Assembly: GCF_001307805.1 (NCBI RefSeq)
Contig: NZ_CP013862.1
Coordinates: 3,224,001-3,288,000, forward strand
Length of the DNA stretch: 64,000 bases
Source: Lentibacillus amyloliquefaciens
Lineage (GTDB): Bacteria > Bacillota > Bacilli > Bacillales > Amphibacillaceae
Reading direction: 5' to 3'
This document shows positions 35,652 through 44,974 of the stretch, in pieces; the first letter of the stretch is position 1, and each line of letters opens with the position of its first letter. The translations under genes were made by a program, and so were the position numbers. The notes beneath the pieces were generated by a model that saw only the letters and a list, made by a program, of their open reading frames with translations, had not been told where the DNA came from and made no database searches.

Positions 35652-37043
35652 ATGAAATCTTATAATCTCGCAATTATCGGGGCTGGTCCCGGCGGCTATG
35701 TCGCAGCCATCAGGGCGGCAAAAGAAGGCTTAAGTGTCGCTCTGGTCTCCGGGGATGATCTAGGCGGAACATGTCTCAACCGCGGCTGCATTCCTTCCAA
35801 GACAATGCTGAAACATGCCGAGGTTATCGAAGACATTAAAGGTGCCAAGACATACGGGATCACCGTTAATGACTTTTCCTTTTCCATTAAGGATATGGTC
35901 GGCCGGAAAACGAAAGTCGTTAAAACATTGAAAAACGGCATCAAAGGCTTGATGAAGCAAAATAAAATTGAAGTCTTCAGCGGCATCGGTTCCGTCCAAG
36001 AAGATAAGACAGTGATCATTGCGTCCAACGGCGGCACAGAGACGATTCAAGCTGACAATGTGATGCTCGCGAATGGCTCAAAACCGCTCGTTCCGCCACT
36101 CCCTGGCATTGACGACATCGGATATTATACGAGTGATACGATTTTTGATATTGAAGAGGTTCCAGCCCATATGGTGATTATGGGCGGCGGCGTCATCGGA
36201 CTCGAAATCGCCTGTATTTTCAATAGCCTTGATACAAAAGTGGAAATCGTCGAAATGGCCGACCGGATCTTGCCAACTGAAGATCCGGATGCTTCGGATT
36301 ACTTGAAGCGTGAATTGAGTAAAAAGGGCATCGGTATCCAGACGGGTGCTAAAATTACCGGCTTCAGCAAGAACGGTCAGAAGACAACTGTGGACGTGGA
36401 GACATCAGATGGTAATAAAAACACAATCGAAACAGACAGCGTGCTTGTTGCCGTCGGACGTCAGCCTAACCTGACCGGCATTGACAATCTGGGGGTTACA
36501 TTTGACGGTAAATTTGTCAAAGTCGATCAGAACTTACAGACATCCGCAGCTGGCATCTACGCGATTGGTGACTTGATTGGCGGCTACCAGTTCGCACACG
36601 CCGCAAGCGATGAAGGTATCAGAGCCGTGACTCATATCGCTGGGAAAGCAGGGCATGGGTCGCAGCCGGAGTCGACGATCCCGCGCTGCGTTTATACATT
36701 TCCGGAAGTCGCGAGCGTCGGCATGACAGAAGCCCAAGTTAAAGAGAAAGGCTACCGCGTCAAAACGAAAAAAGTCGACATCGCTGCTAACGGTAAAGCA
36801 ATCGCAGCCGGCGAAACAAGCGGCTTCATGAAACTAATTTCAGAAGAGAAATACGGCGAAGTGCTCGGCGTCGTCATGGTCGGCGCCCACGTCACCGAAA
36901 TGATTAGCCAGGCAACCGCCTACATGCATCTCGAAGGAACCGCTGAAGAGCTTGACAGCATGGTATTCCCACATCCAACGGTATCAGAAGCCTTGGGTGA
37001 AGCCGGAAGCGTATGGCTGGAAAAAGGTATACATTACAGTTGA
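35652..37043 (+). CDS. acoL: Dihydrolipoamide dehydrogenase (E3)
   Basis: A 463-aa FAD disulfide oxidoreductase. The FAD motif IIGAGPGGYVAAIRA is at residues 8-22, the redox disulfide C41-x4-C46 in GGTCLNRGCIPSK, the NAD motif VIMGGGVIGLEIA near 180, and the C-terminal HPTVSEALGEA carries the catalytic His/Glu. ATG 35652 is chosen (GGGGTGA upstream) over the GTG at 35643. It re-oxidises the lipoamide of the E2. It is the last gene of the operon, followed by a clear terminator. Confidence 0.93.
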   Translation: MKSYNLAIIGAGPGGYVAAIRAAKEGLSVALVSGDDLGGTCLNRGCIPSKTMLKHAEVIEDIKGAKTYGITVNDFSFSIKDMVGRKTKVVKTLKNGIKGLMKQNKIEVFSGIGSVQEDKTVIIASNGGTETIQADNVMLANGSKPLVPPLPGIDDIGYYTSDTIFDIEEVPAHMVIMGGGVIGLEIACIFNSLDTKVEIVEMADRILPTEDPDASDYLKRELSKKGIGIQTGAKITGFSKNGQKTTVDVETSDGNKNTIETDSVLVAVGRQPNLTGIDNLGVTFDGKFVKVDQNLQTSAAGIYAIGDLIGGYQFAHAASDEGIRAVTHIAGKAGHGSQPESTIPRCVYTFPEVASVGMTEAQVKEKGYRVKTKKVDIAANGKAIAAGETSGFMKLISEEKYGEVLGVVMVGAHVTEMISQATAYMHLEGTAEELDSMVFPHPTVSEALGEAGSVWLEKGIHYS

Positions 37044-37058
37044 TATAGTTGATGAGGA

Positions 37059-37089
37059 GGTTTTCAGCAGAGGCTGAAAACCTTTTTTT
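37059..37089 (+). terminator. Rho-independent terminator after the aco-type operon
   Basis: GGTTTTCAG pairs perfectly with CTGAAAACC, followed by a seven-T run. Confidence 0.92.
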
Positions 37090-37149
37090 GAATTGATGCA
37101 GCGCGGTGTTAACTTTGGCTTGATGAGATTTGTGCTGGGTGTGGGCTGG

Positions 37150-37358
37150 AACGAGCGAGAGTGTGGTCGAGACGAGCGAGGGCGGGATTGAAACGAGCGG
37201 CAAGGGCCCCGGAACGAGCGAGAGCAGGGTCAAAATGATTCAACACGCGGTCTGAAACGGGCGAGAGCATCACCGAAACGAGCGACACACAACTCCAAAA
37301 AGAGCAATAATTACTCAAACTGGTGCAGGAAAGCCTTGAGCTTGTGGGAGAACAGTCC
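37150..37358. repeat. 21-bp tandem repeat array 1
   Basis: About ten degenerate units with ACGAGCGAG-type cores starting at 37151, 37172, 37193, 37214, then (after one extra base) 37257 and 37278, fading into GTGCAGG-type units. The period is 21 bp, each unit having a conserved half of about 12 nt and a variable half. It fills the gap between the aco terminator and the NERD gene; no gene seen. Confidence 0.75.
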
Positions 37359-37490
37359 CGCCGTATCCTTAAGAAAAGGACATACCCATCTGAAAAGTTG
37401 ATTTTCGACTCATGCTGAAAATTTATACACTTTTGCCTTCCAATATGCTATATTAATAACAATCCAAAAACTAAATAAAGGAGCAAAACG

Positions 37491-38444
37491 ATGATAATAA
37501 GAAACCGCCCAAAACCCCTTCCACTAAGAAATCTTGATGCAGCCATCCCACGACTCCCACCAACGTTTCCGAATCTCCCCAGAATGCAAGAAGATGTCAA
37601 AAAGCAACAGCAAGGCTATTCAGGCGAAAAAAAGATAGACTATTTTCTTGATAACCTCGCACCCATGTACACAATCCTTCACGATGTTTATCTCCGTGAG
37701 AATAACAAAAACTTTCAAATAGACTCCCTGGCTATTGCTAATCACTCCATTTTCATGATTGATTCCAAAAATTATAACGGAACCATTTCGTTTAATACCA
37801 CCCTCCGGCAGCTCACCCGCTCTGACGGCAAACTCGAGTCAGGCTTTGAAAATCCCATTACTCAGATTAAAAATCAAAAATTCCATCTGCAAAATTGGCT
37901 CAAGGAGCGTAACTTGGGGCATATTCCGGTAAAATGCTTTGTAGCAATTGCTGATCCGTCGACTGTTGTGCGGGTAGAAGGCAGCGAGGACGAGGTCAGT
38001 CAATATGTCGTTCATGCCGCTGAACTCCCCGAGCGAATAATGAACGCCGATCAGCAATACCGCAATAAAGGCGCGCGGAAGCTCCCAGACTATCAAATCG
38101 GCAAGACCATGCTGAGCGAATGTGGTGAATTTGATATTGATATATTCAAAAAATATGGCATGCGACTGGCGAACATATTACCTGGTGTCATCTGTCCTGG
38201 TTGTGGGCTGCGGGGGATGAAACGAATACATAGCGGGTGGTGGTGCCGTAAATGTCAGCAAAAACATTATCATGCGCATTGGCAAGCACTTGCTGATTAT
38301 TTACTGCTGGTGAAAAATACAATAACGAACAAAGAATGTATGTGGTTTTTAGGCTTGAATAAAAGAGGAACTGCAACAAGAATCCTTAAGAAAAGCGGAT
38401 TGACGTATGATGATAAATATAGATGCTGGTATAAAAAGAAATAG
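37491..38444 (+). CDS. NERD-domain (nuclease-related) protein
   Basis: A 317-aa protein with AAAGGAG upstream. The NERD domain (about residues 40-150) shows the nuclease-like pattern GEKKIDYFL, then FQIDSLAIANHSIFMIDSKNYNG (D...D-x-K). The C-terminus has a zinc-finger-like pair CPGCG and CRKCQ (about 235-260), then a helical tail. The domain is related to restriction-enzyme-like nucleases but its biochemical role is mostly unproven. It lies between two 21-bp repeat arrays and belongs to no neighbouring pathway. Confidence 0.82.
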   Translation: MIIRNRPKPLPLRNLDAAIPRLPPTFPNLPRMQEDVKKQQQGYSGEKKIDYFLDNLAPMYTILHDVYLRENNKNFQIDSLAIANHSIFMIDSKNYNGTISFNTTLRQLTRSDGKLESGFENPITQIKNQKFHLQNWLKERNLGHIPVKCFVAIADPSTVVRVEGSEDEVSQYVVHAAELPERIMNADQQYRNKGARKLPDYQIGKTMLSECGEFDIDIFKKYGMRLANILPGVICPGCGLRGMKRIHSGWWCRKCQQKHYHAHWQALADYLLLVKNTITNKECMWFLGLNKRGTATRILKKSGLTYDDKYRCWYKKK

Positions 38445-38453
38445 ACATATGAT

Positions 38454-38483
38454 GATTTTCGGCTGTGCCGAAAATCTTCTTTT
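38454..38483 (+). terminator. Rho-independent terminator after the NERD gene
   Basis: GATTTTCGGC pairs with GCCGAAAATC around TGT, followed by TTCTTTTT. Confidence 0.88.
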
Positions 38484-38507
38484 TACATCTGCCATCCTGT
38501 TGAGGCA

Positions 38508-38705
38508 ATCGAGTGAGAGCGTCATCAGAACGAACGACGCGCCAATCATTTCGAGCGGGGATGGCACCAAAACGAGCGGCAGAGGACCCGAATCGAGCGA
38601 GAGCGTCATCGGAACGAGCGACGCACCAATCAAAACGAGCGAAAACGCCACCGAACCGAGCGACAATCCACCATGAACGAGCGAGAGCCGGCAGTTCGCC
38701 GGCTC
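38508..38705. repeat. 21-bp tandem repeat array 2
   Basis: Nine units in exact 21-bp register (38508, 38529, 38550 and so on) with core CGAGCGA or CGAACGA. Units 1-2 and 5-6 are near copies (GAGAGCGTCATCRGAACGA), showing block duplication. The last unit runs into a hairpin GAGCCGGC/GCCGGCTC at 38685-38705. It lies between convergent genes. Confidence 0.8.
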
Positions 38706-38717
38706 CCCCTGCAACAG

Positions 38718-40328
38718 CTAGTCCTCTCCCTGATAACTAAAATAATCAAAATCAGCATATAGGTTTTTCCCTGACGTATCCTGGCACTGCATGCCGACAA
38801 ACGCTCCTGTGAAGAAGCCGCCGCCCTCTACGTAATCATCAGAAAGCTTGTACGCGTATAACGTAACCGGGATTTCAATCCAATCCGCGCGATCAAAGGA
38901 ATACAAATAACGATACGTATTCGTTTTAACATCAACTCGCAAGTATACGTACGCAACGTCATTCGGGATCGCAATTTTATCTTTAAGCGGCTGGTCGAAT
39001 GAAAAGTTGTCGCACACTGTTAATTCCAATATTCTTCCTTTTTCCTCATCCCATGTCACCTGCAGAGCTGTCCAGTTGCGTGTGTTATAATAATTGACCA
39101 ATCCGGCCGCCTGCTGAAACGATTCCGGATTAAAAGCAACTTTTGTCTCGGCGGTAAAATTAAAATGCTGCCAGCGCCGGGCGATATAAGCCTGTGTGAA
39201 TTTTGAGGTTAATGATTCCCGGCCGTACAGCCTTAAATGCCCCGGATTGTCCGTCAGCGATAGAATATCTTCACCCAAAGGAATCCGCAGTGACTGGAAA
39301 TGGTGATTTAAGACGGCAGAGTCAAAGTCGTCTTTTTCATCAAAGTCCTTTTCCCATTTGACTTCATCAATATCAGGACCTTCGATTTCAACGGATGGCC
39401 GGCTGCCGCCAACAACATACGGCCAGTCATTTTTCCACTCCAACCGCTGGATAGCGGTTTCTCTTCCCAATGGGCAGTAGCCGCGAATCCCGTCCAGCAA
39501 CGGCTGATCCTCTTTAGGCAGCGGCCGGCCTGTCAAATGGACCAAAAACCATTCATCGGTATGTGTCTTGACAATGGAAGCGTGTCCCGCTTTCTGAAGC
39601 GGAATCCGCGGGTGCGGCCATGATGTGATCAATGGGTTTTCAGGATGAATTTCGTAAGGTCCCCATAAATCTTTGGAACGGGCAATCGTGGCTTGGTGCT
39701 CATATTTTGTGCCGCCTTCAGCTGTCAAAAGATAGTAATAGCCGTTAATCTTATAGAGATGAGGGGCTTCGGTCAGCTTGATATCGGTCCCTTTAAAAAT
39801 CACTTTCTCGCCGCCAATCAGCTTCTGCTCCACGTCACTGTATTCCTGCAGCACAATGCCATAAAAATCATGACGGCCAATCCGGTTGTCCCATAACATG
39901 TTGACCAAATATTTTCTGCCATCGTCATTGTGAAATAGGGAAGGGTCGAAACCGGAGCTGTTCAAGTAAACAGGATCGGACCACTCACCATCAATTGTTT
40001 CACTTGTCACGAGGTAATTATGGCAGTCTTTCCAGGCGCCATCGACGACTTTCATATCGGTATAAATCAGCCAGAATTTGCCGTCAGCATACGATAGGGC
40101 AGGGGCCCAGACACCGCCGGAATCGGGGTTCCCTTTCATGTCCAGCTGGCTGAGGCGGTTCAGGGGCCGGGATGCCAGCCGCCAGTTTTTCAAATCCCTG
40201 GAATGGTAAATGCCGACACCGGGGAACCATTCAAATGTTGAAACAGCAATATAGTATTCTTCTCCGGCGCGGCAGATGCTGGGATCAGGGTTGAATCCGG
40301 TTAAAATTGGATTTTTAATCATTGTCAT
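38718..40328 (-). CDS. xynB: Beta-xylosidase, glycoside hydrolase family 43
   Basis: A 536-aa cytosolic enzyme without signal peptide that releases xylose from imported xylo-oligosaccharides. The N-terminal five-bladed propeller has the general base Asp in [10 protein letters not shown], the pKa-modulating Asp in SSGFDPSLF and the acid Glu in [10 protein letters not shown]. The C-terminal half is a beta-sandwich (DUF1349-like). The ATG at 40328 is chosen (AGAGGTGAT upstream) over the longer frame that overlaps xylR. It follows xylR by 10 nt, so both are one operon under the xylO site at 41562. Confidence 0.93.
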   Translation of the reverse strand: MTMIKNPILTGFNPDPSICRAGEEYYIAVSTFEWFPGVGIYHSRDLKNWRLASRPLNRLSQLDMKGNPDSGGVWAPALSYADGKFWLIYTDMKVVDGAWKDCHNYLVTSETIDGEWSDPVYLNSSGFDPSLFHNDDGRKYLVNMLWDNRIGRHDFYGIVLQEYSDVEQKLIGGEKVIFKGTDIKLTEAPHLYKINGYYYLLTAEGGTKYEHQATIARSKDLWGPYEIHPENPLITSWPHPRIPLQKAGHASIVKTHTDEWFLVHLTGRPLPKEDQPLLDGIRGYCPLGRETAIQRLEWKNDWPYVVGGSRPSVEIEGPDIDEVKWEKDFDEKDDFDSAVLNHHFQSLRIPLGEDILSLTDNPGHLRLYGRESLTSKFTQAYIARRWQHFNFTAETKVAFNPESFQQAAGLVNYYNTRNWTALQVTWDEEKGRILELTVCDNFSFDQPLKDKIAIPNDVAYVYLRVDVKTNTYRYLYSFDRADWIEIPVTLYAYKLSDDYVEGGGFFTGAFVGMQCQDTSGKNLYADFDYFSYQGED

Positions 40329-40338
40329 GTGATCACCT

Positions 40339-41514
40339 CTACTTATAAATTTTAAAGAAATTTTCAATCGAAAAGTGAGCGACACCCAAAGCAGTTGAAT
40401 GTGCTGATAGATCTGAGAAGTCTATTTGTAAATGTTTTTGCTGAAACCAGAGAGCATGGTGATTCACTTTTTCAAGCAATGGCTGTTCGATCCATTCTTT
40501 AGCAGCTGTCATGCGGTTTCCGATGATGACCTGTTGCGGGTTGAATGAATTGATAATGTTAATCATGCCAACTCCCAAATAATTACCGATTGTATTAAAA
40601 AGGCTAATCGCTTCTTTATCACCCTTTTCTGCCAGACGTATCATTTTTTCCAAAATGTTATCCACATCAGCATTTTTAATGCCGAATTGAGCGGCGTTGT
40701 TGATTAATGCTTGTTCTGAAGCGTAAAGTTCCCAACAGCCGTTATTGCCGCATCTGCATGTTGTTCCGTTAGCTTCGATGGTCATATGGCCCATTTCACC
40801 GGAAAAACCGCTGTTTCCACGATAAAGTTCACCGTTAAGAATTAATCCGACACCAATACCGACGCCTACACTGACATAAATGATATCCGAATCGTCAGTT
40901 CCTGTTCTGAATTTTTTCTCCGCATAAGCACCTGCGTTTGCTTCGTTTTCAATGACGACAGGGCAGTCATACTTTTCTTCCATAATGGATTTTAGATCAA
41001 CATTCTGCCAACCGAGGTTTGGTGCGAGTAAAACCTTGCCGTTCTTATCCGTTGCACCGGGCACACCGATTCCGATGCCGACAACTCCGTAAGTGCTTGG
41101 CGGGGCATGGGATGTCAGGAAATCGATTGTGTCATATAATTTATGTTCAATTTCTTCAAACGTCGGATCCTTATAGGTCAGTGATGTTTCCTTACATACG
41201 TTTCCTTTAAGATCGGTCAGAATCCCGAATATATAGTTGACGCCGATATCGATGCCGATTGAATAGCCCGCAACCTCGTTAAACAGCAGTATGACCGGCT
41301 TTCTCCCACCGCTGGATTCGCCGGGACCTTTTTCATAAATCAGATCTTCATCCAGCAATTCGCTGACCTGAGAAGAAACGGTTCCTTTGTTTAAGCCCGT
41401 TTCATCAGCAATATTTGCCCGGGAGATAGGGGAGTGATCCATGATTGTTTCCAATACAATTGATTTGTTGCCATTTTTAATGGTGTGTTGGTTCCATGTT
41501 TTGTTTTGCAGCAT
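40339..41514 (-). CDS. xylR: Xylose-responsive ROK-family repressor
   Basis: About 391 aa from the ATG at 41514 ([18 protein letters not shown]); ATG 41571 is an alternative start. The winged HTH (about 15-75, [26 protein letters not shown]) is followed by a ROK sugar-binding domain with [13 protein letters not shown] and the zinc motif [10 protein letters not shown]. Without xylose, XylR binds xylO and blocks xylose genes. Matching palindromes lie at 41562-41588 (its own divergent promoter region) and at 50407-50433. Confidence 0.92.
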   Translation of the reverse strand: MLQNKTWNQHTIKNGNKSIVLETIMDHSPISRANIADETGLNKGTVSSQVSELLDEDLIYEKGPGESSGGRKPVILLFNEVAGYSIGIDIGVNYIFGILTDLKGNVCKETSLTYKDPTFEEIEHKLYDTIDFLTSHAPPSTYGVVGIGIGVPGATDKNGKVLLAPNLGWQNVDLKSIMEEKYDCPVVIENEANAGAYAEKKFRTGTDDSDIIYVSVGVGIGVGLILNGELYRGNSGFSGEMGHMTIEANGTTCRCGNNGCWELYASEQALINNAAQFGIKNADVDNILEKMIRLAEKGDKEAISLFNTIGNYLGVGMINIINSFNPQQVIIGNRMTAAKEWIEQPLLEKVNHHALWFQQKHLQIDFSDLSAHSTALGVAHFSIENFFKIYK

Positions 41515-41561
41515 AGTTAATTCATCACTTTCCTCTTTTTTGAATATTGTAGCATAAAAAT

Positions 41562-41588
41562 CTTTGTTCATCCACTGGACAAACAAAG
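41562..41588. promoter_or_regulatory. xylO: xylO operator 1
   Basis: A 27-bp imperfect palindrome with arms CTTTGTTCATCCA and GACAAACAAAG, between divergent xylR and the solute-binding protein gene. It has the same arms and length as the site at 50407. It can control both directions. Confidence 0.8.
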
Positions 41589-41658
41589 ATTATTTTGCTA
41601 TTATTCAAAATAAGCATTCAAATCGAATGTAATCAATTAAAAATGGAGGTAAATAAAT

Positions 41659-42963
41659 GTGAGTAAGAAAGCGATTACATTATTTTTGTCGGTACTGCTT
41701 CCGGTTTTGGTGATGGCAGGGTGCAACGGTGACTCGGAGGACAGCAGTGCAAACACCGAAGACGAAAAAACAATCGATTTCATGCACTTGTGGCCTGAGG
41801 GAAGTTCAGCGGAACATAATCGCATCGTAAATGACATTGTCAAGGAATATGAGAGTGAAAATGAAGGCGTTAACATTGAACTTGAAATTTTAAGCAATGA
41901 GCAATATAAAGATAAAATCAAAGTTCTATCGACTTCCGATGAACTTCCTGATGTCGGCATGACCTGGGCTGCCGGTTATATGGAGCCATATGTGGAAGGC
42001 GACAAATACGCATCTCTGGACGATGTTGTTGAAAGTGAAGAATTAAAGGGGCAGTTTGTTTCCGGAACGACCGATGCCTTTTCGGTGGATGGCACAGCGT
42101 ACGGGCTGCCGCTTGAATTGAACATTGCAACAGTGTTTTATAATCAAGCCATTTTTGAAGAGCACGGACTTGAAGCGCCTGAAACCAATGAAGAATTCCA
42201 AAATGTTGTACAAACACTGAAAGAAAATGGCGTCACACCGATTGCTTTGGGTAATAAGGATCGTTGGACCGGTTCTTTATGGTATATGTATTATGCTGAC
42301 CGAATCGGCGGGTCAGATCTCCTGACAAGCGCCATTAACCGGGAAGAATCATTTGAAAATCCGGCTTTAATCCAGGCAGCGGAAGAAGTTCAGAACTTGG
42401 TTGATATGAATGCCTTTAATGATGGGCACAACGGCCTTTCAGATCAAGAAGTCAAGAGCATGTTCATGAATGGGCAGACAGCGATGTATTTGATTGCCAC
42501 CTGGGATCTGCCAAACTATACGACAAACGAAGAAGTGCCTCAGGAATTCAGGGACTCAGTCGGCTATTTCGACTTCCCTACTGTTGATGGAAAAGGTGAA
42601 AAGAGTAGTTATGTAGGTGGACCCGGTGTTGGGTTGTTTGTCGCTGAAAATTCGGAAGTAAAAGAAGAAGCGAAAGATTTCACGAAGTTTTTTGTCCAGA
42701 AATGGGGCGAAAAATCAGTGACGGAAGCGGGCGTTATCCCGGCTACAAAAGTAGATGCCGAATCCTTGGATCTGCCGCAAATGTATGTGGACGTGCTGGA
42801 TGATTTGAATAATGCGAGTAATTTAACACTATTTGCTGATGTTCAAATGAGTCCTGACACAGCTGAAGTGCACTTGAACCAGATTCAGGCATTATTCGGC
42901 GGGGAAGTGACCCCGGAAGAGTTTGCAAAAGCACATGAAGAAGCACTATCACAGGAAGAGTAA
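41659..42963 (+). CDS. ABC transporter sugar-binding lipoprotein (xylo-oligosaccharide type)
   Basis: A 434-aa extracellular solute-binding protein, family 1. GTG start with ATGGAGG upstream. The signal peptide ends in the lipobox VMAGC (Cys about residue 22), so it is anchored outside the membrane. Motifs: HLWPEGSSAEHNRIVNDIV, YGLPLELNIATVFYN. It is next to xylR/xynB and under xylO, so xylobiose or longer xylo-oligosaccharides are the likely ligands. The two permease genes follow after a 239-bp inserted element. No ATPase gene is present; a shared MsmX-type ATPase elsewhere is expected. Confidence 0.87.
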   Translation: MSKKAITLFLSVLLPVLVMAGCNGDSEDSSANTEDEKTIDFMHLWPEGSSAEHNRIVNDIVKEYESENEGVNIELEILSNEQYKDKIKVLSTSDELPDVGMTWAAGYMEPYVEGDKYASLDDVVESEELKGQFVSGTTDAFSVDGTAYGLPLELNIATVFYNQAIFEEHGLEAPETNEEFQNVVQTLKENGVTPIALGNKDRWTGSLWYMYYADRIGGSDLLTSAINREESFENPALIQAAEEVQNLVDMNAFNDGHNGLSDQEVKSMFMNGQTAMYLIATWDLPNYTTNEEVPQEFRDSVGYFDFPTVDGKGEKSSYVGGPGVGLFVAENSEVKEEAKDFTKFFVQKWGEKSVTEAGVIPATKVDAESLDLPQMYVDVLDDLNNASNLTLFADVQMSPDTAEVHLNQIQALFGGEVTPEEFAKAHEEALSQEE

Positions 42964-42984
42964 ACGTTACGATTAAAGAAAAGA

Positions 42985-43223
42985 GGCTGGGACAAAAGGA
43001 TTTAAAGTACATGAAAAGACGAACTATTATTAGGAGGGAAGCGGGATACACCGCTGCGGAAATATGCTTCGCTTTCCGCGGGCGGCTGGTAAGCCACCGA
43101 AGCGCTAAAGCACTTCGGTGTCTCACCTATGCCTCTGTTCCCGCAGGAGTCTTCGCATATTTCCTCCGCTTACGGATCGCTTTATTCGTCTTTCCCAACA
43201 CTCGTTTTAGTTTTGTCCCAGCC
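42985..43223. repeat. MITE-like element with perfect GGCTGGGACAAAA inverted ends
   Basis: Terminal inverted repeats GGCTGGGACAAAA (42985-42997) and TTTTGTCCCAGCC (43211-43223) are perfect. The 239-bp interior contains GCTTTCCGCGGGCGGCTGG and CACTTCGGTGTCTCACC. It separates the binding protein from its permeases inside the operon. Short frames inside it are not real genes. Confidence 0.88.
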
Positions 43224-43257
43224 ATTTTCCAGCTTAAATATTTGGGGTTGAATATCA

Positions 43258-44136
43258 ATGAATAAAGTCATGTCCAACAAATGGATTATAGCACTATACG
43301 TTCTTCCGGCCTTGCTGCTGATTGGTGTCTTAATATTCATTCCGCTGATCCTGTCAGGTTATTATGGCCTGATGGAATGGAATGGCATCGGGGAAATGGA
43401 GTTCATCGGGCTGGAAAATTATATCGCAGCCATACAGGACCTTAAATTTTGGGACAGTGCCTTGCATTCCGCTTTATTGGCAATCTTTTCGACGTTAAGT
43501 CTGGTTGTTTATCTGGCTATATCGATGATTCTGGCTTCCAAAATCAAGGGGGCGGATCTATTAAGAAAAATCTATCTCATTCCGATGCTGTTGTCATCGG
43601 TTGCGATCGCTCAGCTGTGGATTAAGGTATTTAATCCTGCCAATGGGATGCTCAATCGGATTTTAATGGCCATTGGCTTTGAAAATCCGCCTGCATGGCT
43701 GGCTAATCCCGATATCGTATTATATGCGATTTTTATTCCAATCCTGTGGCAATATGCCGGTTTTTATATATTAATCTATTATGCTGCCTTGAAAAATGTC
43801 CCGGAAACAATCATTGAAGCAGCACGAATCGACGGGGCATCTCCTTTGCAGATTGCGTATAGAATTAAGCTTCCGTTAATTAAGGGTGTCGTTAAAGTCA
43901 CCGTCGTACTGGCAATTGTCGGTTCATTGAAATACTTTGATCTGATTTATGTCATGACTGGCGGCGGGCCGAATGGTGCCAGTGAAGTTATGGCTTCGTA
44001 TATGTATAAACTGGCTTTCAGCACGAATGACTTCGGTTACGGAAGTGCCATCGGTTTTCTGCTGTTGATTATTACACTGATTGTCACGGTGATTGTACGG
44101 AAATTAACAGCTGACAAAGACGAGATTCAATACTAA
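43258..44136 (+). CDS. ABC transporter permease, carbohydrate uptake (MalF/LacF type)
   Basis: A 292-aa protein with six membrane helices. The EAA loop for ATPase contact reads ETIIEAARIDGASPLQIAYRIKLPLIKG near residues 175-205. The first helix begins WIIALYVLPALLLIGVLIFIPL. It pairs with the permease 14 nt downstream. Expression depends on read-through of the upstream element or on a new promoter from it. Confidence 0.9.
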   Translation: MNKVMSNKWIIALYVLPALLLIGVLIFIPLILSGYYGLMEWNGIGEMEFIGLENYIAAIQDLKFWDSALHSALLAIFSTLSLVVYLAISMILASKIKGADLLRKIYLIPMLLSSVAIAQLWIKVFNPANGMLNRILMAIGFENPPAWLANPDIVLYAIFIPILWQYAGFYILIYYAALKNVPETIIEAARIDGASPLQIAYRIKLPLIKGVVKVTVVLAIVGSLKYFDLIYVMTGGGPNGASEVMASYMYKLAFSTNDFGYGSAIGFLLLIITLIVTVIVRKLTADKDEIQY

Positions 44137-44150
44137 AAGGAGGTGCAGCC

Positions 44151-44972
44151 ATGAATCGAATTGGATATGTTTTTCTGTACATATGCTTAGGGATTGTAGC
44201 AGTATTTCAAATTTTCCCGATCATTTGGCTTTTTCTCTTTTCCTTAAAAAGCAACCAGGAGATATTTGCGGGGTCGCCATTTGCCTTGCCAAAGGAATGG
44301 CTTTGGGAAAATTACGCGAAAGTATGGGAAGGCGGCATTGGTCTTTATTTCTTCAACAGTGTCTGGATTACGGCGCTGGCGATCATCTTTACCGCACTAT
44401 TGGCAAGCATGGCAACGTTTGCGATTACACGGATGCAGTGGAAGCTGGATAAATTCGTGCTCGGGCTGTTCATGGTCGGGCTGATGATTCCGATTCATTC
44501 CGCCATTATCCCGTTGTTCAATATGTTTTTGAGTGTCAATCTGATTGATAATCCATGGTCGATTGTCCTTACGTATACGGCCTACAATTTGCCGATTACG
44601 ATGATGATTTTGCTTGGATTCTATTATACATTGCCGCGTGAAATAGAAGAAGCCGCGATCATTGATGGCTGTTCGGTTCATCGCATGTTTTTCCGGATTA
44701 TTCTTCCGATGACGGCACCAGTGTTGTCGACGATTGTCATTATTAACATGATTTATAACTGGAATGAGTTTGTCTTTGTGAATACGTTCATCTCCTCAGA
44801 TGAATACAAAACATTGACTGTCGGGATTCAAAATTTCATCGGCCAGTATATGACGGACTGGGGAGCGATCGGGGCAACATTGATCATCAGTCTGCTGCCC
44901 ATTTTGGCTGCTTTTATTTTCTTCAGCAATAAAGTTGTGGAAGGAATCTCATCGAGTGCCGTTAAAGGCTGA
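44151..44972 (+). CDS. ABC transporter permease, carbohydrate uptake (MalG/LacG type)
   Basis: A 273-aa protein with six membrane helices. EAA loop: REIEEAAIIDGCSVHRMFFRIILPM near residues 165-190. AAAGGAGGTG precedes the ATG. It forms the channel with the preceding permease for xylo-oligosaccharide uptake. It converges on the DUF624 gene, leaving only 2 nt between the stop codons. Confidence 0.9.
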   Translation: MNRIGYVFLYICLGIVAVFQIFPIIWLFLFSLKSNQEIFAGSPFALPKEWLWENYAKVWEGGIGLYFFNSVWITALAIIFTALLASMATFAITRMQWKLDKFVLGLFMVGLMIPIHSAIIPLFNMFLSVNLIDNPWSIVLTYTAYNLPITMMILLGFYYTLPREIEEAAIIDGCSVHRMFFRIILPMTAPVLSTIVIINMIYNWNEFVFVNTFISSDEYKTLTVGIQNFIGQYMTDWGAIGATLIISLLPILAAFIFFSNKVVEGISSSAVKG

Positions 44973-44974
44973 GC

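Noticed and set aside
32288..37043. Housekeeping pyruvate dehydrogenase complex
   Set aside because: E1 alpha carries the AcoA-type HRGHGHCIAKG and FGDGATNEG segments and the operon is under a sugar-regulated operator; an acetoin-type complex fits better.
37368..38402. 14-nt direct repeat ATCCTTAAGAAAAG before and inside the NERD gene as an attachment site
   Set aside because: Several exact 14-nt pairs are expected by chance in 64 kb, one copy is ordinary coding sequence, and there is no integrase.
43011..43265. 84-aa frame between the binding protein and permease genes
   Set aside because: It lies inside the inverted-repeat element and has no protein-like features.
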